From Athripsodes cinereus (Eukaryota > Arthropoda > Insecta > Trichoptera > Leptoceridae): a DNA stretch of 64,000 nucleotides. Every line of letters starts with the position of its first letter. The stretch's first letter is position 1. The stretch lies in NCBI GenBank assembly GCA_947579605.1, contig OX388318.1:1054001-1118000 (forward strand), read 5' to 3'. Shown in pieces: positions 1-10,449 of this stretch. Made by a program: the position numbers and the translations under genes. The notes below the pieces were generated by a model. It was not told the DNA's origin. It searched no databases and was given only the letters and a program-made list of their open reading frames with translations.

Positions 1-145
1 TTCGGTGATGAGATATGCCACCCATTCTGTATCTCTTAACATTTATTGGCAGTGAAAGAATGGTCTGCACATTTTTTATAAGCAGTTAGTTTTCTATGGC
101 TACCTCATTTGTGGGAGATGTCGTGATAGGATGAATGTTTGGATT
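1..145 (+). repeat. DR dispersed repeat, 3' half
   Basis: Diverged copy of the window's commonest short repeat (DR). It matches the block around GATGAGATATGCCACCCATT and continues to the 3' motif GGCTACCTCATTTGTGGGAG followed by GTGATAGG. The 5' half lies outside the window or is lost. Confidence 0.6.
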
Positions 146-864
146 GATAGATAATTTTACTCTCGGTTCCCCCAGTCAATTTTTACATTCTTACAGGAAT
201 TCGAAAAATATTCCATTCTTTTTTTTCTTTTCCATATCTACACTTTTAGAATCACTTTCAGCCTAATTTTCCTAAATTATAGGAAGGGGGGAGGCAGTAG
301 CTTCTCACCTCGATGAAAATTTTCCATACTTTTCCCTTGACTTTAATAATACATTTTGTGTACTGTATCAACTTTTTTACTATTTCTGTGATATATTCCG
401 GAGAAGTGGAGAAAGGGGAGGGGCATTTTGAATTTTTTTCATACTTAAGCTTTGATTTTACTAAGTTTTGTCTACTGAATCAACTTTCTTACTATCTCAG
501 TGATTGATTCCGAGAATAAAGAGGGGGGGGGGGGACTTAACCAATTTGCCCCTCCCTGAGTACGCCCTTGAAACACACACATACAATAAACATCACTCAA
601 GACGAATGAAAAGGAATATAAAACAATTACAGCATAACTCAGAGAGATAACTAGTATGTAAGATTATTGTCATAGTATAGTGAACATTTTATAATAATTT
701 AGGCACAAATAGAGCGAATCCAATGCGATTTCCTGCACTGCTCTACACACTTAAATACACATTTACATTAACACTTCCATCACATACATGGATTGTGTGA
801 CGCAGCAATGTGTCAAGTCATACCAACACTATGGGTGTACATAGGATTTTTTCACTAAATTACT
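146..864. other. intergenic, no gene seen
   Basis: AT-rich sequence with a G run near 524-534. No coding signal was found. The stretch 542-572 reads, on the other strand, like the end of a hAT-type element (AAGGGCGTACTCAGGGAGGG), but no matching left end was identified. Confidence 0.4.
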
Positions 865-1025
865 ATACCATCACGGCATAACCCACAAGAAGGGCAGCTA
901 GCATACTAGCTACATGTAACAAATATGCAAGCTGTCTTCTCTGTATCAACAAAAAAATAAGACATTTAGGATGGGTGGCAATCTCATCGCTGAATTTAAG
1001 ATGTAAAATGTCTTTATACTTTCGG
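865..1025 (-). repeat. DR dispersed repeat, 3' part
   Basis: Reads in minus orientation from the CCATCACGGCATA end through ATGCAAGCTGTCTTCTCTG and ATTTAGGATGGGTGGCAA to the AAAATGTCTTTA block. A hAT-type element lies directly beyond it. Confidence 0.75.
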
Positions 1026-1031
1026 CTAGAG

Positions 1032-1227
1032 CAGGGCTTCTTAAACTTTTTTATATAGCGACCCCCTTCAAGCTTAGGAAATTTTAATCGACCCCCTCCT
1101 CCATATAATGAAATATATATTAACCGTAGATGTAGGGATATCGGACGTAATAAAACACAATAAATAGACTCCCAGGGGGGTCTCGCGACCCCCCTGGGGG
1201 TCGCGACCCACAGTTTAAGAAGCCCTG
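1032..1227. mobile_element. short non-autonomous hAT-type element (MITE)
   Basis: A 196-bp element with terminal inverted repeats CAGGGCTTCTTAAACT at both ends. It is flanked by a perfect 8-bp target duplication GGCTAGAG (1024-1031 and 1228-1235). The CAGNG start and 8-bp duplication are hallmarks of the hAT superfamily. The inside holds C-rich and G-rich blocks (GCGACCCCC and its complement) and no coding capacity. Confidence 0.88.
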
Positions 1228-1235
1228 GGCTAGAG

Positions 1236-1914
1236 CATTCCTTTCTACGAATGATAGGCATTAGACAATAATTATACGTTGGTATCTCGTTATATCTGCT
1301 AGGAATAACGAGATAGGTACCTACGTAGGTTATAAGAATGGGTAGAAAAAGAGTCTACGAAACAAATACCAAATGTTGAGTGGTAAAGTGATCTCTGACT
1401 GGGAAGTGACCCTTTTCTGGAAGGCAGACTATTCCAATAGCCATCACCATGAGCAGAAAATAAATTGGCACAAAAGTTTTATTGGCATGCAGTGGAAAAA
1501 ATGCATGATTATTACACGTAGGTATCTATACAATATCTTCCATAGTCAATGAATGCAATAAACATGCGGGCCATTCTCTTTGTGCTTTCAAAACTAGATA
1601 TTCAGGAAGGATCGCGTACTTTATCGCTATATTGAAGATGTTAAATTTCTTATTTCATGCAGTTGGTCTACTGACTACCCCACTTGTGGAGATGTCTTGA
1701 TTGTGCCTATACCTAGTCTATTTTTGTTACTTGATACATTGTTGGGTATTATCGTCCACATAATATGCATCATCTGTTTTTCTTCCTTCCATATTTGATC
1801 ATATTATGATATGACATCACGGAGATAAAACTTCGATTGATTAAGACTAAATTTTGTTCCTTATAATATAATTATTATGTCATTGTTATAATATACACCC
1901 ATATTATACTCACG
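1236..1914. repeat. intergenic with a partial DR copy (about 1560-1715, +)
   Basis: The only recognisable content is a diverged DR segment with AATAAACATGCGGGCC and the 3' motif CTGACTACCCCACTTGTGG, plus a small inverted repeat ATCTCGTTAT/ATAACGAGAT near 1281-1314. No gene was seen. Confidence 0.45.
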
Positions 1915-2080
1915 AATGAGGAATAAACTCAACACGCTCAGTTCTCGGACGCTCGCGCTTTCTCAAACCTTCTCTTTCAGATGTAGATCCTCTTTATCAT
2001 TCTTTCTTCATTCATTCATTTCACATGTTCAAACCATCGTTACTTATTTACACGCATTCTATCTAATGTCACAATTTGAA
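1915..2080 (-). mobile_element. LINE 3'-terminal fragment
   Basis: The minus strand matches the tail of the LINE family seen better at 13945-14315, 39186-39425 and 55435-55872. Shared blocks include the complement of CAAACCATCGTTACTTATTT, which encodes the WFGHVER-like segment. It is heavily mutated with no intact frame. Confidence 0.6.
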
Positions 2081-2084
2081 TTTT

Positions 2085-2235
2085 TGGTAGGTTTATTCAT
2101 TCATTCATATCATCATAGCATATTCCACAAGTGAGCATAGCCAGCAGAAAAGACGCATGTAATAAACATGCAAGCTGTCCTCTCTGTGCCAACAGAAATA
2201 GGACATTCAAGATGGGTTTTTAACCTTATTCGTTG
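2085..2235 (-). repeat. DR dispersed repeat, 3' part
   Basis: Minus-orientation copy containing CATATTCCACAAGTGAGCAT, ATGCAAGCTGTCCTCTCTG and CATTCAAGATGGG. Confidence 0.7.
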
Positions 2236-2310
2236 GTAAATTGGAGATTTTAGTTGCCACATACGTTATATTGTTGTCTTGTTACTATAATAACTTTCGA
2301 ATAAATTTCT

Positions 2311-2371
2311 TTCCCCATCAATTTTCCACAATAGGTACTATATTTACCTATTGTGGAAAATTGATGGGGAA
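2311..2371. repeat. 27-bp perfect inverted repeat
   Basis: Arms 2311-2337 and 2345-2371 are perfect reverse complements (outer end TTCCCCATCAATTTTCC) around a 7-nt loop. It sits just upstream of a LINE remnant. Confidence 0.85.
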
Positions 2372-2385
2372 ACAAACAAACTAAA

Positions 2386-2795
2386 CATGTATCAGGCCAA
2401 TAATGACTTATGGCGTCGAAACAAGAGTCAGATACAGCAAGAACCAAAAGCCTACTCAAAACATCTGAGATGAAAACCTTACGTGCTATCGCGGGAAAAA
2501 CTCTCAGAGATAGAATCAGAAATACTGAGATTAGAAGGATATGCGACACGGAGGACATAGTGAGATGGAGTAGGAAGAGGAGACGATTCTGGAGAGACCA
2601 TGTGGACTGGATGGCTGAAAACAGGATCGCCCACATTGCTGCAAAGAGGACACCGGCTGGCTCACGTTCACGAGGAAGACTGGAAGACCACCAAAAAGAT
2701 GGAAAGATAGCTGGTCCTCAGGGTCACAAGAGGGAACCACTTCTGAAACAACAGATCGATGATCTATCACCCGAGGAAGAAGAAGAAGGTACTAT
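2386..2795 (+). pseudogene. LINE reverse transcriptase C-terminal remnant
   Basis: Conceptual translation gives a degraded C-terminal region of a non-LTR retrotransposon ORF2. A YGVET-like motif near 2410 is followed, after frame changes, by LKTSEMKTLRAIAGKTLRDR, RNTEIRRICDTEDI, a W..RRRFWRDHVDWM segment and a SRGRLEDHQK segment. These match in order the usual YGSETW / EMKTLRRI.GKT / GRPRKRW pattern of such elements. The copy ends in a short GAAGAA tract (2774-2788), a simple-repeat tail. It is a 5'-truncated dead copy. Confidence 0.75.
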
Positions 2796-2802
2796 ATTAT
2801 AC

Positions 2803-3485
2803 CACCTCGGCATTTCTCACAAGTGGGGTGAGCAGTGGATACATTGTTTCTAACAGCCTTACATATCATCCTCTTCATGCCGTAACGAAATAAGATATTT
2901 GAGATGAATAGGGCTAAATGGCATGTATTTACCAATCTCATTATGTTCGTGCCGTAAGGAAATAAGACATTTGGGAAGAATAGGGCTAAGTGGCATGTAT
3001 TTACCAATCTCATCCTCTAGTGTCGTAACGAAATAAGACATTTGGGATGAATAGGGCTAAGTGGCATGTATTTACCAATCTCATCCTCTTCGTGTCGTAA
3101 CGAAATAAGACATTTGGGAAGAATAGGGCTTAGTGGCATGTATTTACCAATCTCATCCTCTTCGTGTCGTAACGAAATAAGACATTTGGGAAGAATAGGG
3201 CTAAGTGGCATGTATTTACCAATCTCATCCTCTTCGTGTCGTAACGAAATAAGACATTTGGGAAGAATAGGGCTAAGTGGCATGTATTTACCAATCTCTT
3301 CCTCTTCGTGTCGTAACGAAATAAGACATTTGGGAAGAATAGGGCTAAGTGGCATGTATTTACCAATCTATCTATATTTACCATCACGACATATCCCGGA
3401 AGTGGGGTAGGTACCTATTATTTATCTGCATGTAACAAACATGCAAGTTGTCCTCTCTGTGCCATATGAAAATAAGATATTTTGG
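2803..3485 (-). repeat. DR copy with an internal amplified array
   Basis: A DR end (TACCACCTCGGCATTTCTCACAAGTGGGG) begins here in minus orientation, and DR-like sequence resumes after the array at 3371-3485 (CCATCACGACATATCCCGG, ATGCAAGTTGTCCTCTCTG). Between them an internal DR segment has been tandemly amplified (see 2881-3370). Confidence 0.7.
2881..3370. repeat. 72-bp minisatellite, about 6.8 copies
   Basis: Tandem units start at CGTAACGAAATAAGACATTT at 2881, 2953, 3024, 3096, 3168, 3240 and 3312; the last unit is cut at 3370. Units 4 to 7 are almost identical, while units 1 to 3 carry a few substitutions and one 71-bp spacing. Each unit resembles the DR segment with AATAAGACATTTAGGATGGG. 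Because 72 is a multiple of three, several frames stay open; these are not genes. Confidence 0.95.
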
Positions 3486-4074
3486 AACAATATAAAGAGT
3501 TTGGAACAATCTTTACATAGATTTAAGGAATTGGAACCCTATCGTGTATTATAAAAGAAAAATAAAAAAAAGCCTTTCGTTTAATTCTTCTTATTTCATT
3601 TTACGGCAATGCACCCGCAATCGAGTGAATTATGCCACTTTCGTTTAATTCAGTCTCCACCTAAAAATTCTCTTTCAAAATAAAAACAAAATATGTAAAC
3701 AACGAATTGATATATAATAAAAACAAAAACAAAATGTATAAACAACGAATTGATGTATAATAAAAACAAAAACAAAATACATAAACAATGAATTGATGTA
3801 TAATAAAAACAAAATATATTATAAACAATGAATCGATGTGGATGGATGTTATGCGTGAAAATTATTTAATTTTATTCATATAATTTATATATACCGAGAT
3901 ATTTATTTATTTATTTTATTTCTTTAATAAATTATAATTTTAACATAGGTAGGTACATACTTTTATTGATGCTTCCCAACTAGGTAGGTATATAATAATA
4001 TATAATATATTTTTATAATTAATTTTTAATTCTCTGTTCTTGTAAATCATGGTCGCACTTATTTACAGGTTTGC
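3486..4074. other. AT-rich spacer
   Basis: No gene was seen. It contains the 43-bp tandem repeat at 3679-3840 and simple TTTA/TAATA tracts around 3895-4020. Confidence 0.5.
3679..3840. repeat. tandem repeat, period about 43 bp, four copies
   Basis: The block AACAACGAATTGATGTATAA followed by A-rich sequence recurs with the ACGAATTGA core at about 3702, 3745, 3788 and 3828 (spacing 43, 43, 40), with small changes between copies. Confidence 0.8.
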
Positions 4075-4170
4075 TGGAAATAGATTGCCTTCAGGCAATA
4101 AGCACGCCTGCTGTATTTATGTTTTATTACAACAATAAAGAGTTTATTATAATTATTATATTATTTATAC
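4075..4170 (+). mobile_element. LINE 3' tail
   Basis: GGAAATAGATTGCCTTCAGG and GCAATAAGCACGCCTGCTG followed by CAATAAAGAGTTTATTATAA correspond to the 3' end of lepidopteran LINEs, with GCGATAAG..CGCCTG and a terminal AATAAAG-(ATT)n. It is severely 5' truncated. Confidence 0.55.
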
Positions 4171-4418
4171 ATTTAGGGTAGGTGGCATACTTCATCACTG
4201 AATTGAAGATATTAATTTGTCAATATTTTACAGAACACCTGAATACTTACAGTAAAGACTGCGAGACTTATTCTATCCAGGGCACTCTACATAGATGTAA
4301 AATAATCTAGTTCATATTTTTGTTCTGGGATAAAAATTATGCTTTATATAGTTTACCAACGACCACATTTTTTGATTTAGAAAGTTGATAATTAAATGGA
4401 AAAAGTAGGTACATAAAG

Positions 4419-4590
4419 TTCGTCAGTAGCCTGGAGGTAGAGTCCCGGCCTTCAGAACAAGGGGTCCGTGGTTCGATTCCAGGTGCCGGCAAACTCCCCT
4501 TTCACGGCACGAGCTTTTAACTTAGTGTGAAAGGTGTATAAGGTTGTATTTGGGTTTAGAACAAAACCCAGATATATCTTTTTTTAAAAA
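4419..4590 (+). mobile_element. SINE family A (tRNA-derived)
   Basis: The head has an A box-like TAGCCTGGAGG and a B box GGTTCGATTCC, the two internal pol III promoter elements of a tRNA. A conserved body follows with CTCCCCTTTCACGGCAC, AAGGTGTATAAGGTTGTATT, CCCAGATATATC and an A-rich tail. Five more copies or fragments occur in the window, which supports a SINE. Confidence 0.88.
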
Positions 4591-4599
4591 CAAAAAACA

Positions 4600-5368
4600 C
4601 AAAAATTATAGGTACTATTTTGAAATAAGTAGTGATAAATAATTATCTATTTTATTAAGCCCTTGTAAGGCAGACAGAGGAGTAAAAAATGTCGCAATAT
4701 TCAATAAGAACACAACGTGAAAATTCTACACCAAAAATTATTGTTTCGAATAAGTAATAAAAAAATAGCAATTTAAATTTGTTTTTAAAAGGAACACGGA
4801 TACAAAAAAAAATATAAAAACACAATTTAAAAATAAATAAATTAAGAACAGTGATAATAAAAGAAAAACAAAATTTCGTTTTTTAAAATGTTCGAATTTT
4901 AAAAAGTTTAGAATACTGAAAAATTTGTTAAGTACTTAGCGATAACTTCTTTGTGCTTTCGTAGCGTTTCCCGCGCGCGTCAACTTTCCGTGCGCAATGC
5001 GCAACCGGCAGTGAGACACTAAAAGCAGTAAGCACTAACACTGCACTCGCACTGAATCACTGAAAATTATACTCGACAAAGTTACGAACACAAGACTTTA
5101 GTCATGGAGAAGAAAAAAGTTGTGACAACTAGAATAATCTACTCAAGCACAATTTTCTTTAAAAGTAAACCTGGGTATTCTATTCTTTTTTTACTATGTC
5201 ATATATTTACTCGTTTTCGAGTATTTAGGAAGACAAGTCTTGGTTTTTATAGTAAATAAGAATAATATGTACCTCTTAAATACTTTCATAGTATGCAATT
5301 TGCTTGTGTCGTAAAGGCGGAATATGGGATTCCTCAATTAATAAAAATCCGAGGCTTTCATACTGACC
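4600..5368. other. intergenic, with a CpG-rich pocket
   Basis: Mostly A/T. The exception is 4965-5070, which is rich in CpG (CCCGCGCGCGTCAACTTTCC, GCGCAATGCGCAACCGGC). It could be a promoter-like piece or a transposon end; neither is shown. Confidence 0.4.
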
Positions 5369-5376
5369 ATATGAAT

Positions 5377-5782
5377 TAGTGATGTAACGAATGTGTGATT
5401 TTGGATATTCGCGAATGCTAATGCGAATATTTGTTGCCGACATTCGCGAATGCGAATGCGAATAGCGAATATTGATTTGCTTAGATTTCTACAATATTGC
5501 GAAATTTTAGTGATTTGCTCAATCACTAAAATTTTTACCCCCCCGTCGCCGAATTTTCAAAATGGTATAGGAATTTAAAATATTTTAAAACTTCTCGGTT
5601 TTCTTAAAGTAAAATAGTTTCTTGCAGTACTTGTTTCTACAATGTACCGGGTAAGTATCCGTTACTGTTGCCGAATACCCGATACTTTATTACCGAAATA
5701 ACATTCGCATATTTTTTTGCGAATACGAATGCGAATACTTTGAAATATGCGAATGCGAATACGAATATTCGTTACATCACTA
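5377..5782. mobile_element. hAT-type non-autonomous element, GAATATTCG subfamily, copy 1
   Basis: The ends are TAGTGATGTAACGAA and its complement (TAGNG start). The flanking 8-bp duplication is ATATGAAT / ATATGAAC (5369-5376, 5783-5790), 7 of 8 matching. The subterminal zones are filled with iterated CGAATGCGAATA motifs. The core holds a CCCCCC run and AAGAAAACCGAG-like sequence shared with copies at 11842 and 49658. Confidence 0.88.
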
Positions 5783-5971
5783 ATATGAACTATTTTTTTT
5801 TATTATAATAAAGGTTACTTTTTTGCAATTTACAAGAAATTTTTAAATTTTTCTTCAAAGTATAGATTGTCCAGTTTCGTAACTCAACTAATATATTTAT
5901 TTATTCCTTCTTTACTTTACATTGATACAAACAATAAAATTGCATAAAAGGTAAACATTCAAGTTAGATAT

Positions 5972-6030
5972 ACAGAGGGCGAGTTTATCGCAAAGGCGCG
6001 ATCTCTTCCAACTAACCCAAATATAAATGT
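5972..6030 (-). mobile_element. LINE 3'-end fragment
   Basis: Minus strand carries GGTTAGTTGGAAGAGATCGC, then a GCGATAAACTCGCCCTCTG end, the same 3' terminus seen at 48595, 61195 and 62155. Confidence 0.6.
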
Positions 6031-6184
6031 CTTATATTCGAGAAATCGTTATTTTTGTAATTTTGGTAGATTTACATTATTCTTTAAAAACACAACAGAA
6101 AGTTAATAATTATACAATAATCGCACTGTTAAAGACTTTACGTTGTATTCACTGTGTCGGTGTTTAGGTAGTAGAATTCCATAT

Positions 6185-6346
6185 CGAAATAAATAAAACA
6201 AGCGTTTTATTCTACTATTGTTTTATTCTGTGAGAGAGACGTCTTTCGTCTTATAAATATGATTGACAATGTCCTTATAAGACGAAAGACGTCTCTCTCA
6301 CAGAATAAAACAATAGTAGAATAAAACGCTTGTTTTATTTATTTCG
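6185..6346. repeat. perfect 72-bp inverted repeat (hairpin)
   Basis: Arms 6185-6256 and 6275-6346 are identical as reverse complements over all 72 bases, starting CGAAATAAATAAAACAAGCG, with an 18-nt loop. There is no coding content. The perfection implies a very recent origin or ongoing correction. It may be a foldback element or two head-to-head copies of a terminus. Confidence 0.95.
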
Positions 6347-6729
6347 ACATTACGTTGTCTTGTTCCATTCAATAGTTTAACAATTAGAAATATATTTATT
6401 ATATATTTTCCAATTGAGTAAAAGTCAATTCAGGATGGGATTAATCCAACTGTTGAGATCATCACAGCGTCCTTGATGGTCTACTACTTGTCTTTGTTGA
6501 ACTTTCACAAACCACTAGTTCCTTAAAATCAATTTCATTTATTTACCAGTCATTTTTGCCATAGCTTTTATCTTAATTGATTGCCTGCCGCACAATTTTT
6601 TTTTTATTATTATTAATATTACTTTTTTTAGTATATTGCATTAAATTAAAAATTGTAAATTTGTTTGTCAATTTTATTAGTTATTGTTGTATTTTGTTAT
6701 TTTATTTGTTAATATTATTATTTATCATT

Positions 6730-7250
6730 TTTTTTTACGCGGCGGCAGAATTGCCATCCACACTTCTCAGCATTATACAACCAGATAAGTCTCCATATGA
6801 TCAGTCATGAGCACACAAAAACTTAACAGTCTAATGCCGGGAAAAATTCACCTATCCAGATATACAGGATATCAAAGGATTAGGCTCAAAACGCGGGATC
6901 AAAATACCAGCATTGTGCCTGAAATATCTGTGTTCAGAAACTTTTTTACAATATTACAAGTGTACCTATAGATTTTTGAATTTTAATGTATAAATTAACC
7001 GGTAAATCTAATTTTTGTAAATTATTTTTTAAAGATTTCGGAGTTACCCCTGTAGCTGACATGACGAAAGGTATTATATAAACGGACCTAGAATGCCAAA
7101 TATTTTTTATTTCTCCTGCTAGTTCTGTATATTTACGTATTTTTTCAGCGATGGTTGTTTGTATATTATGTGTATTTGGGACAGCGATGTCGATTAGGTA
7201 CGTTATTTTATTACGTTTATCATGTAATACTAATTCGTTTATCATGTAAT
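6730..7250 (-). pseudogene. LINE ORF C-terminal fragment
   Basis: The minus strand from 7245 to 6946 reads through a segment with LVLHDKRNKITYLIDIAVPN, the TIAEKIRKYTELAGEIK helix and VIPFVMSATGVTPKSL-like residues. This is typical of the post-RT C-terminal region of a non-LTR retrotransposon. The sequence on to 6730 (CGCGGCGGCAGAATTGCC) is shared almost base for base with 43185-43735, so it is the same family. Family assignment is by recognition only. Confidence 0.7.
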
Positions 7251-7254
7251 TACC

Positions 7255-7485
7255 TTATTATTTTTAATTGATTATATTATTTTATATTTTATTGTATTGA
7301 TTGTAGGTATTTTGATTGTTTATTTTAGCATCCTTGTTTTTAGTTGCTTTGAATTATATGCTGTGGTAATATAGGGGGACTCTTGTGGTCCATATTGTGT
7401 ATAACATTGATTCTTGTTATATTTACTGTATTGACTGTTTGTCCCTTGAAAGAGTTAATAAAATAAAAAAATAAAATATTTATTT
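7255..7485 (+). mobile_element. probable LINE 3' untranslated end
   Basis: The stretch with ATAGGGGGACTCTTGTGGTC ends in GAGTTAATAAAATAAAAAAAT, a typical LINE 3' end with a TAAAA-like tail. No coding part is visible. Confidence 0.4.
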
Positions 7486-7489
7486 ATGG

Positions 7490-8500
7490 AATTGAAAATA
7501 GGTACCTACACTATTTTTCCATAACTAAATTTTTTAATATATAAAAGGATGAACCGTGTTTTTTTTCAAGCTATTTATTTGTAGAATTGAAAGAGTTGCG
7601 TTGGTTGTGCGTATTATGTATTATTAGTAGTTGGTTTATGGAATTGGAAGATCGCTGTGTTTTTTTTAATCTTTTCAATTACGTTGAGATATTATACAAC
7701 CAAACAAACATGTTATTTTATAAAGTAACATAATTGTGTCGATTCCTTACAACATTTATATGAAACATAATGTCTCATTAAGTCTATCTTTGTCACTCTG
7801 TGTTAGTTAGTATATAGTAAGTATGTGATGATTTAACTGCGGTGTGATTATATTTGTGGATGTTTGGCGTAAATTGACGCATGGGAAGCAATTTAGTATC
7901 ATAAAACAATAAATTATAATATAATGTGCTAACTGGACAATTATGCTTATTAAAATCCAAATTAAAATCATGTTTTATTTTATTTTATAATTTTCGCAAA
8001 CATACAGTTATTAAAATATAAAGTAAAATATGTAGATTAAAAAGTCGGCACATAAACTTCATTTAGAACAAAATAATGATGTATATAACCAATAATACAA
8101 ATGATGCGGTGACCACAAGTTAGGATGATGTCAAATCTCGGTGGTTTCCTGTTGCAATGTGTAGGTACCTACCAAAGTGTAAGTCAGTAGGTACTAAACT
8201 ATAGAAAAAACAAGCAAAATATACTTAATCGGTTTAAAATAAGTGTATTTAAATAATTCTATTTGTATGTAAAACAAAGAATCATAAATTATACCTATGA
8301 GATATTCATTTTTTTTAATTTTTGTTATGTCGCATTTCCAGTTTTTCTTACATATTTAGATTTTTTGTATCAATATTCATATAATATGTAGGTATGTTTT
8401 TTTTTCAGGTTGGCTGAAAGAAATCGCGAATGGGATTACCTTGCCATTGGTAATTTTTTTGTAAACAAAATATTGTATGTAAATTTAACACATAAAACTA
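7490..8500. other. AT-rich spacer, no gene seen
   Basis: No open frame, splice-consistent exon or recognised repeat was found here. Confidence 0.5.
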
Positions 8501-8502
8501 CC

Positions 8503-9772
8503 ATATCGACGCTCCCTACGTATATGTGCGTAAGTGCACAAACCTAAATTTTACACCAGAGCGATTTAAAGTTTCTATGTAGTTTTTTTGACATAACTTT
8601 TTTTCTATTCGACATATTTACTTGAAAATCGGCAGCTATTATTCAATTAATGTGTGTAATAATACTGCGTATTTAATTTCTTTACAAATGCAATATTTTT
8701 AGAAATTCAGCACTTACTCACATATTATACGTCGGAAACAAAACAACATCTACCAGCTTAACTACCACTTGAGTTGTTATACGCCGGGATAATACTATTG
8801 TGTTTTTAAGGCATATATTGACATGATTCTTACTATTTACTTAAAATATTTATATTTATTGACAATACGAACTTATTTTATAATAAACCAAGAATGGTTG
8901 TTATTTCTGGACTCAGAATTAACGTAGTTTCTTCCTTGTTAGTATTTACGTAAACCTTTATTTGGTCCGACGTATATGTGAGTAAGTGTCATACACTAGC
9001 AATTTAGTGAATATGTATGTGCAGATATCTTAAAGAAAAGAAATGTTATTTGTAATAATAATATCAAATAGGTACTCATATTTAATTTATACTTTTCGTG
9101 GGCATTGTGCACTTGTGTAATAATACTGTATTACTAGTTATCTTCTTTTGTTTTGTGTATGAAATAAGATTTTGTTTTAAAACAAAGTAATATTTAGCAG
9201 ATTCTTTCACTAAGTAAAATTAGATCAAAATAATGATACATTTTTTCAAACATGGATAAATGTACAATGTTTTATTAATAACAAGACTTATAGAGAAATA
9301 ACAATTTCGTCTTATCAATTAGTGAAAATAAATACCTTTCAATATATATGTATACTATACCAATATTATTTTGTCTGTTGCAATAACATTGGCATTATTT
9401 ATGATGAAATACTTATTGTAATTACGGTTAGAGGAATTAAGGTACATTCATCTTTATATTTTATGTATGTAAATCATACAATGTATATAATATTTTATAT
9501 ATGTATGGCACATGCGCTGGTTTACACCAAACAATGCATCAGGATGTACGACGTATATCGACTTAAAGTCACTTACTCAGATATACGCCGGCGTCTTTTA
9601 ACTATTTGGTGCACTTACGCACATATACGTTTCAAAAAAGGGTCAAATATCCAAAATTTTGACCCAATTATTTCATCAATGAAAATATACGATATTTTAA
9701 GATACTTAGTGTAAAAAAAGCGATTTTGTCAAAAATGTCACTTACGCACATATACGTAGGGACCGTCGATAT
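8503..9772. mobile_element. unclassified 1.27-kb TIR element with iterated internal motif
   Basis: The outer ends are inverted repeats of about 32 bp (ATATCGACG.TCCCTACGTA then TATGTGCGTAAGTG). The core ACGTATATGTGNGTAAGTG recurs inside: plus orientation near 8968; minus orientation near 8715, 9575 and 9608, besides both termini. No convincing transposase frame is present; the longest frame (9322-9714) resembles nothing known. A flanking duplication is unclear because ATAT occurs at both borders. Probably a non-autonomous DNA transposon whose motif repeats could be transposase binding sites (inference). Confidence 0.75.
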
Positions 9773-9780
9773 AATGCTTA

Positions 9781-9884
9781 GAAAAGACAACATCACCTCA
9801 TTTGGTAGTGCCCCGGACGGGACTTGAACCCGCAACTCATCTTGTCCCGAGATGTGCTTTGTCCAATTAAGCTACTGGGCGAAC
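9781..9884 (-). mobile_element. SINE family C (tRNA-derived), copy 1
   Basis: On the minus strand a tRNA-like fold is visible: A box TAGCTTAATTGG, anticodon-type stem CATCT/AGATG around a 7-nt loop, and B box GGTTCAAGTCC. A shared tail (AAATGAGGTGATGTTGTC) follows, and the same unit recurs at 62691-62777. The anticodon loop lacks the invariant U33, so a working tRNA is unlikely. Confidence 0.75.
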
Positions 9885-9889
9885 CAATA

Positions 9890-10445
9890 AAGTTTTAGAA
9901 GCACTGATACATAAGAATAATAATATTATTACTATGATATGAATAATTTCTCCAGAAATTGTTATGCATCCTTTATTCAGACATATTCTTAGAAAATTAT
10001 AAGTTGTTGTTGATTAGAAATATTAAATAACAGGAATAACGAATTTATAAACAAACTTTGTTCTTTACTCATGAGCTACTCGTAGACTTCTAAAGTTTGT
10101 TCATAAAGTCACAGGAATAAAATGAGTCTCCAAATTATTTCTTATATTTGAGTCCTGTACAAAGAAGATATTCTTTTTTTTATATTTTTATAGATAGATA
10201 GAAGATATATTTTTATAGATAGAAGATATTCTTACAACATCATGTATAACACAATTAACTCTTGAGATATATGTACATAGTTTGAAATTGAAACTGTACA
10301 AATTCATTTGTAGTTATATGTCAGTAAAGCTAAAAAACTTTCTAAATTTTGACTGACTTCCATATAAATCAGGGGTCCCATTCACTAAGTGACCCATTTG
10401 ATGATTTCATTGTATACTACCACTGACCCAAACGCCTCTTTAATA
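9890..10445. other. AT-rich spacer
   Basis: It contains only a short ATAGATAGAAGATAT simple repeat (10185-10235). No gene was seen. Confidence 0.45.
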
Positions 10446-10449
10446 CTTA

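Noticed and set aside
863..1261. 132-codon minus-strand frame
   Set aside because: It runs across a DR copy and a hAT MITE, so it is a chance frame through repeats.
2881..3370. CRISPR-like appearance of regularly spaced repeats
   Set aside because: The whole 72-bp unit is repeated, with no variable spacers, and the setting is an insect genome.
3017..3410. Overlapping open frames on both strands encoding 24-residue repeats
   Set aside because: They are a by-product of the 72-bp minisatellite, whose period is a multiple of three; all frames repeat without family resemblance.
9322..9714. 130-codon frame inside the TIR element
   Set aside because: No start codon at its beginning, no transposase motif, and composition dominated by AT-rich codons (Tyr, Ile).
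9806..9884. tRNA gene on the minus strand
   Set aside because: The cloverleaf is incomplete in key positions (no U33), and the unit with its tail recurs at 62691, so it is SINE-like.
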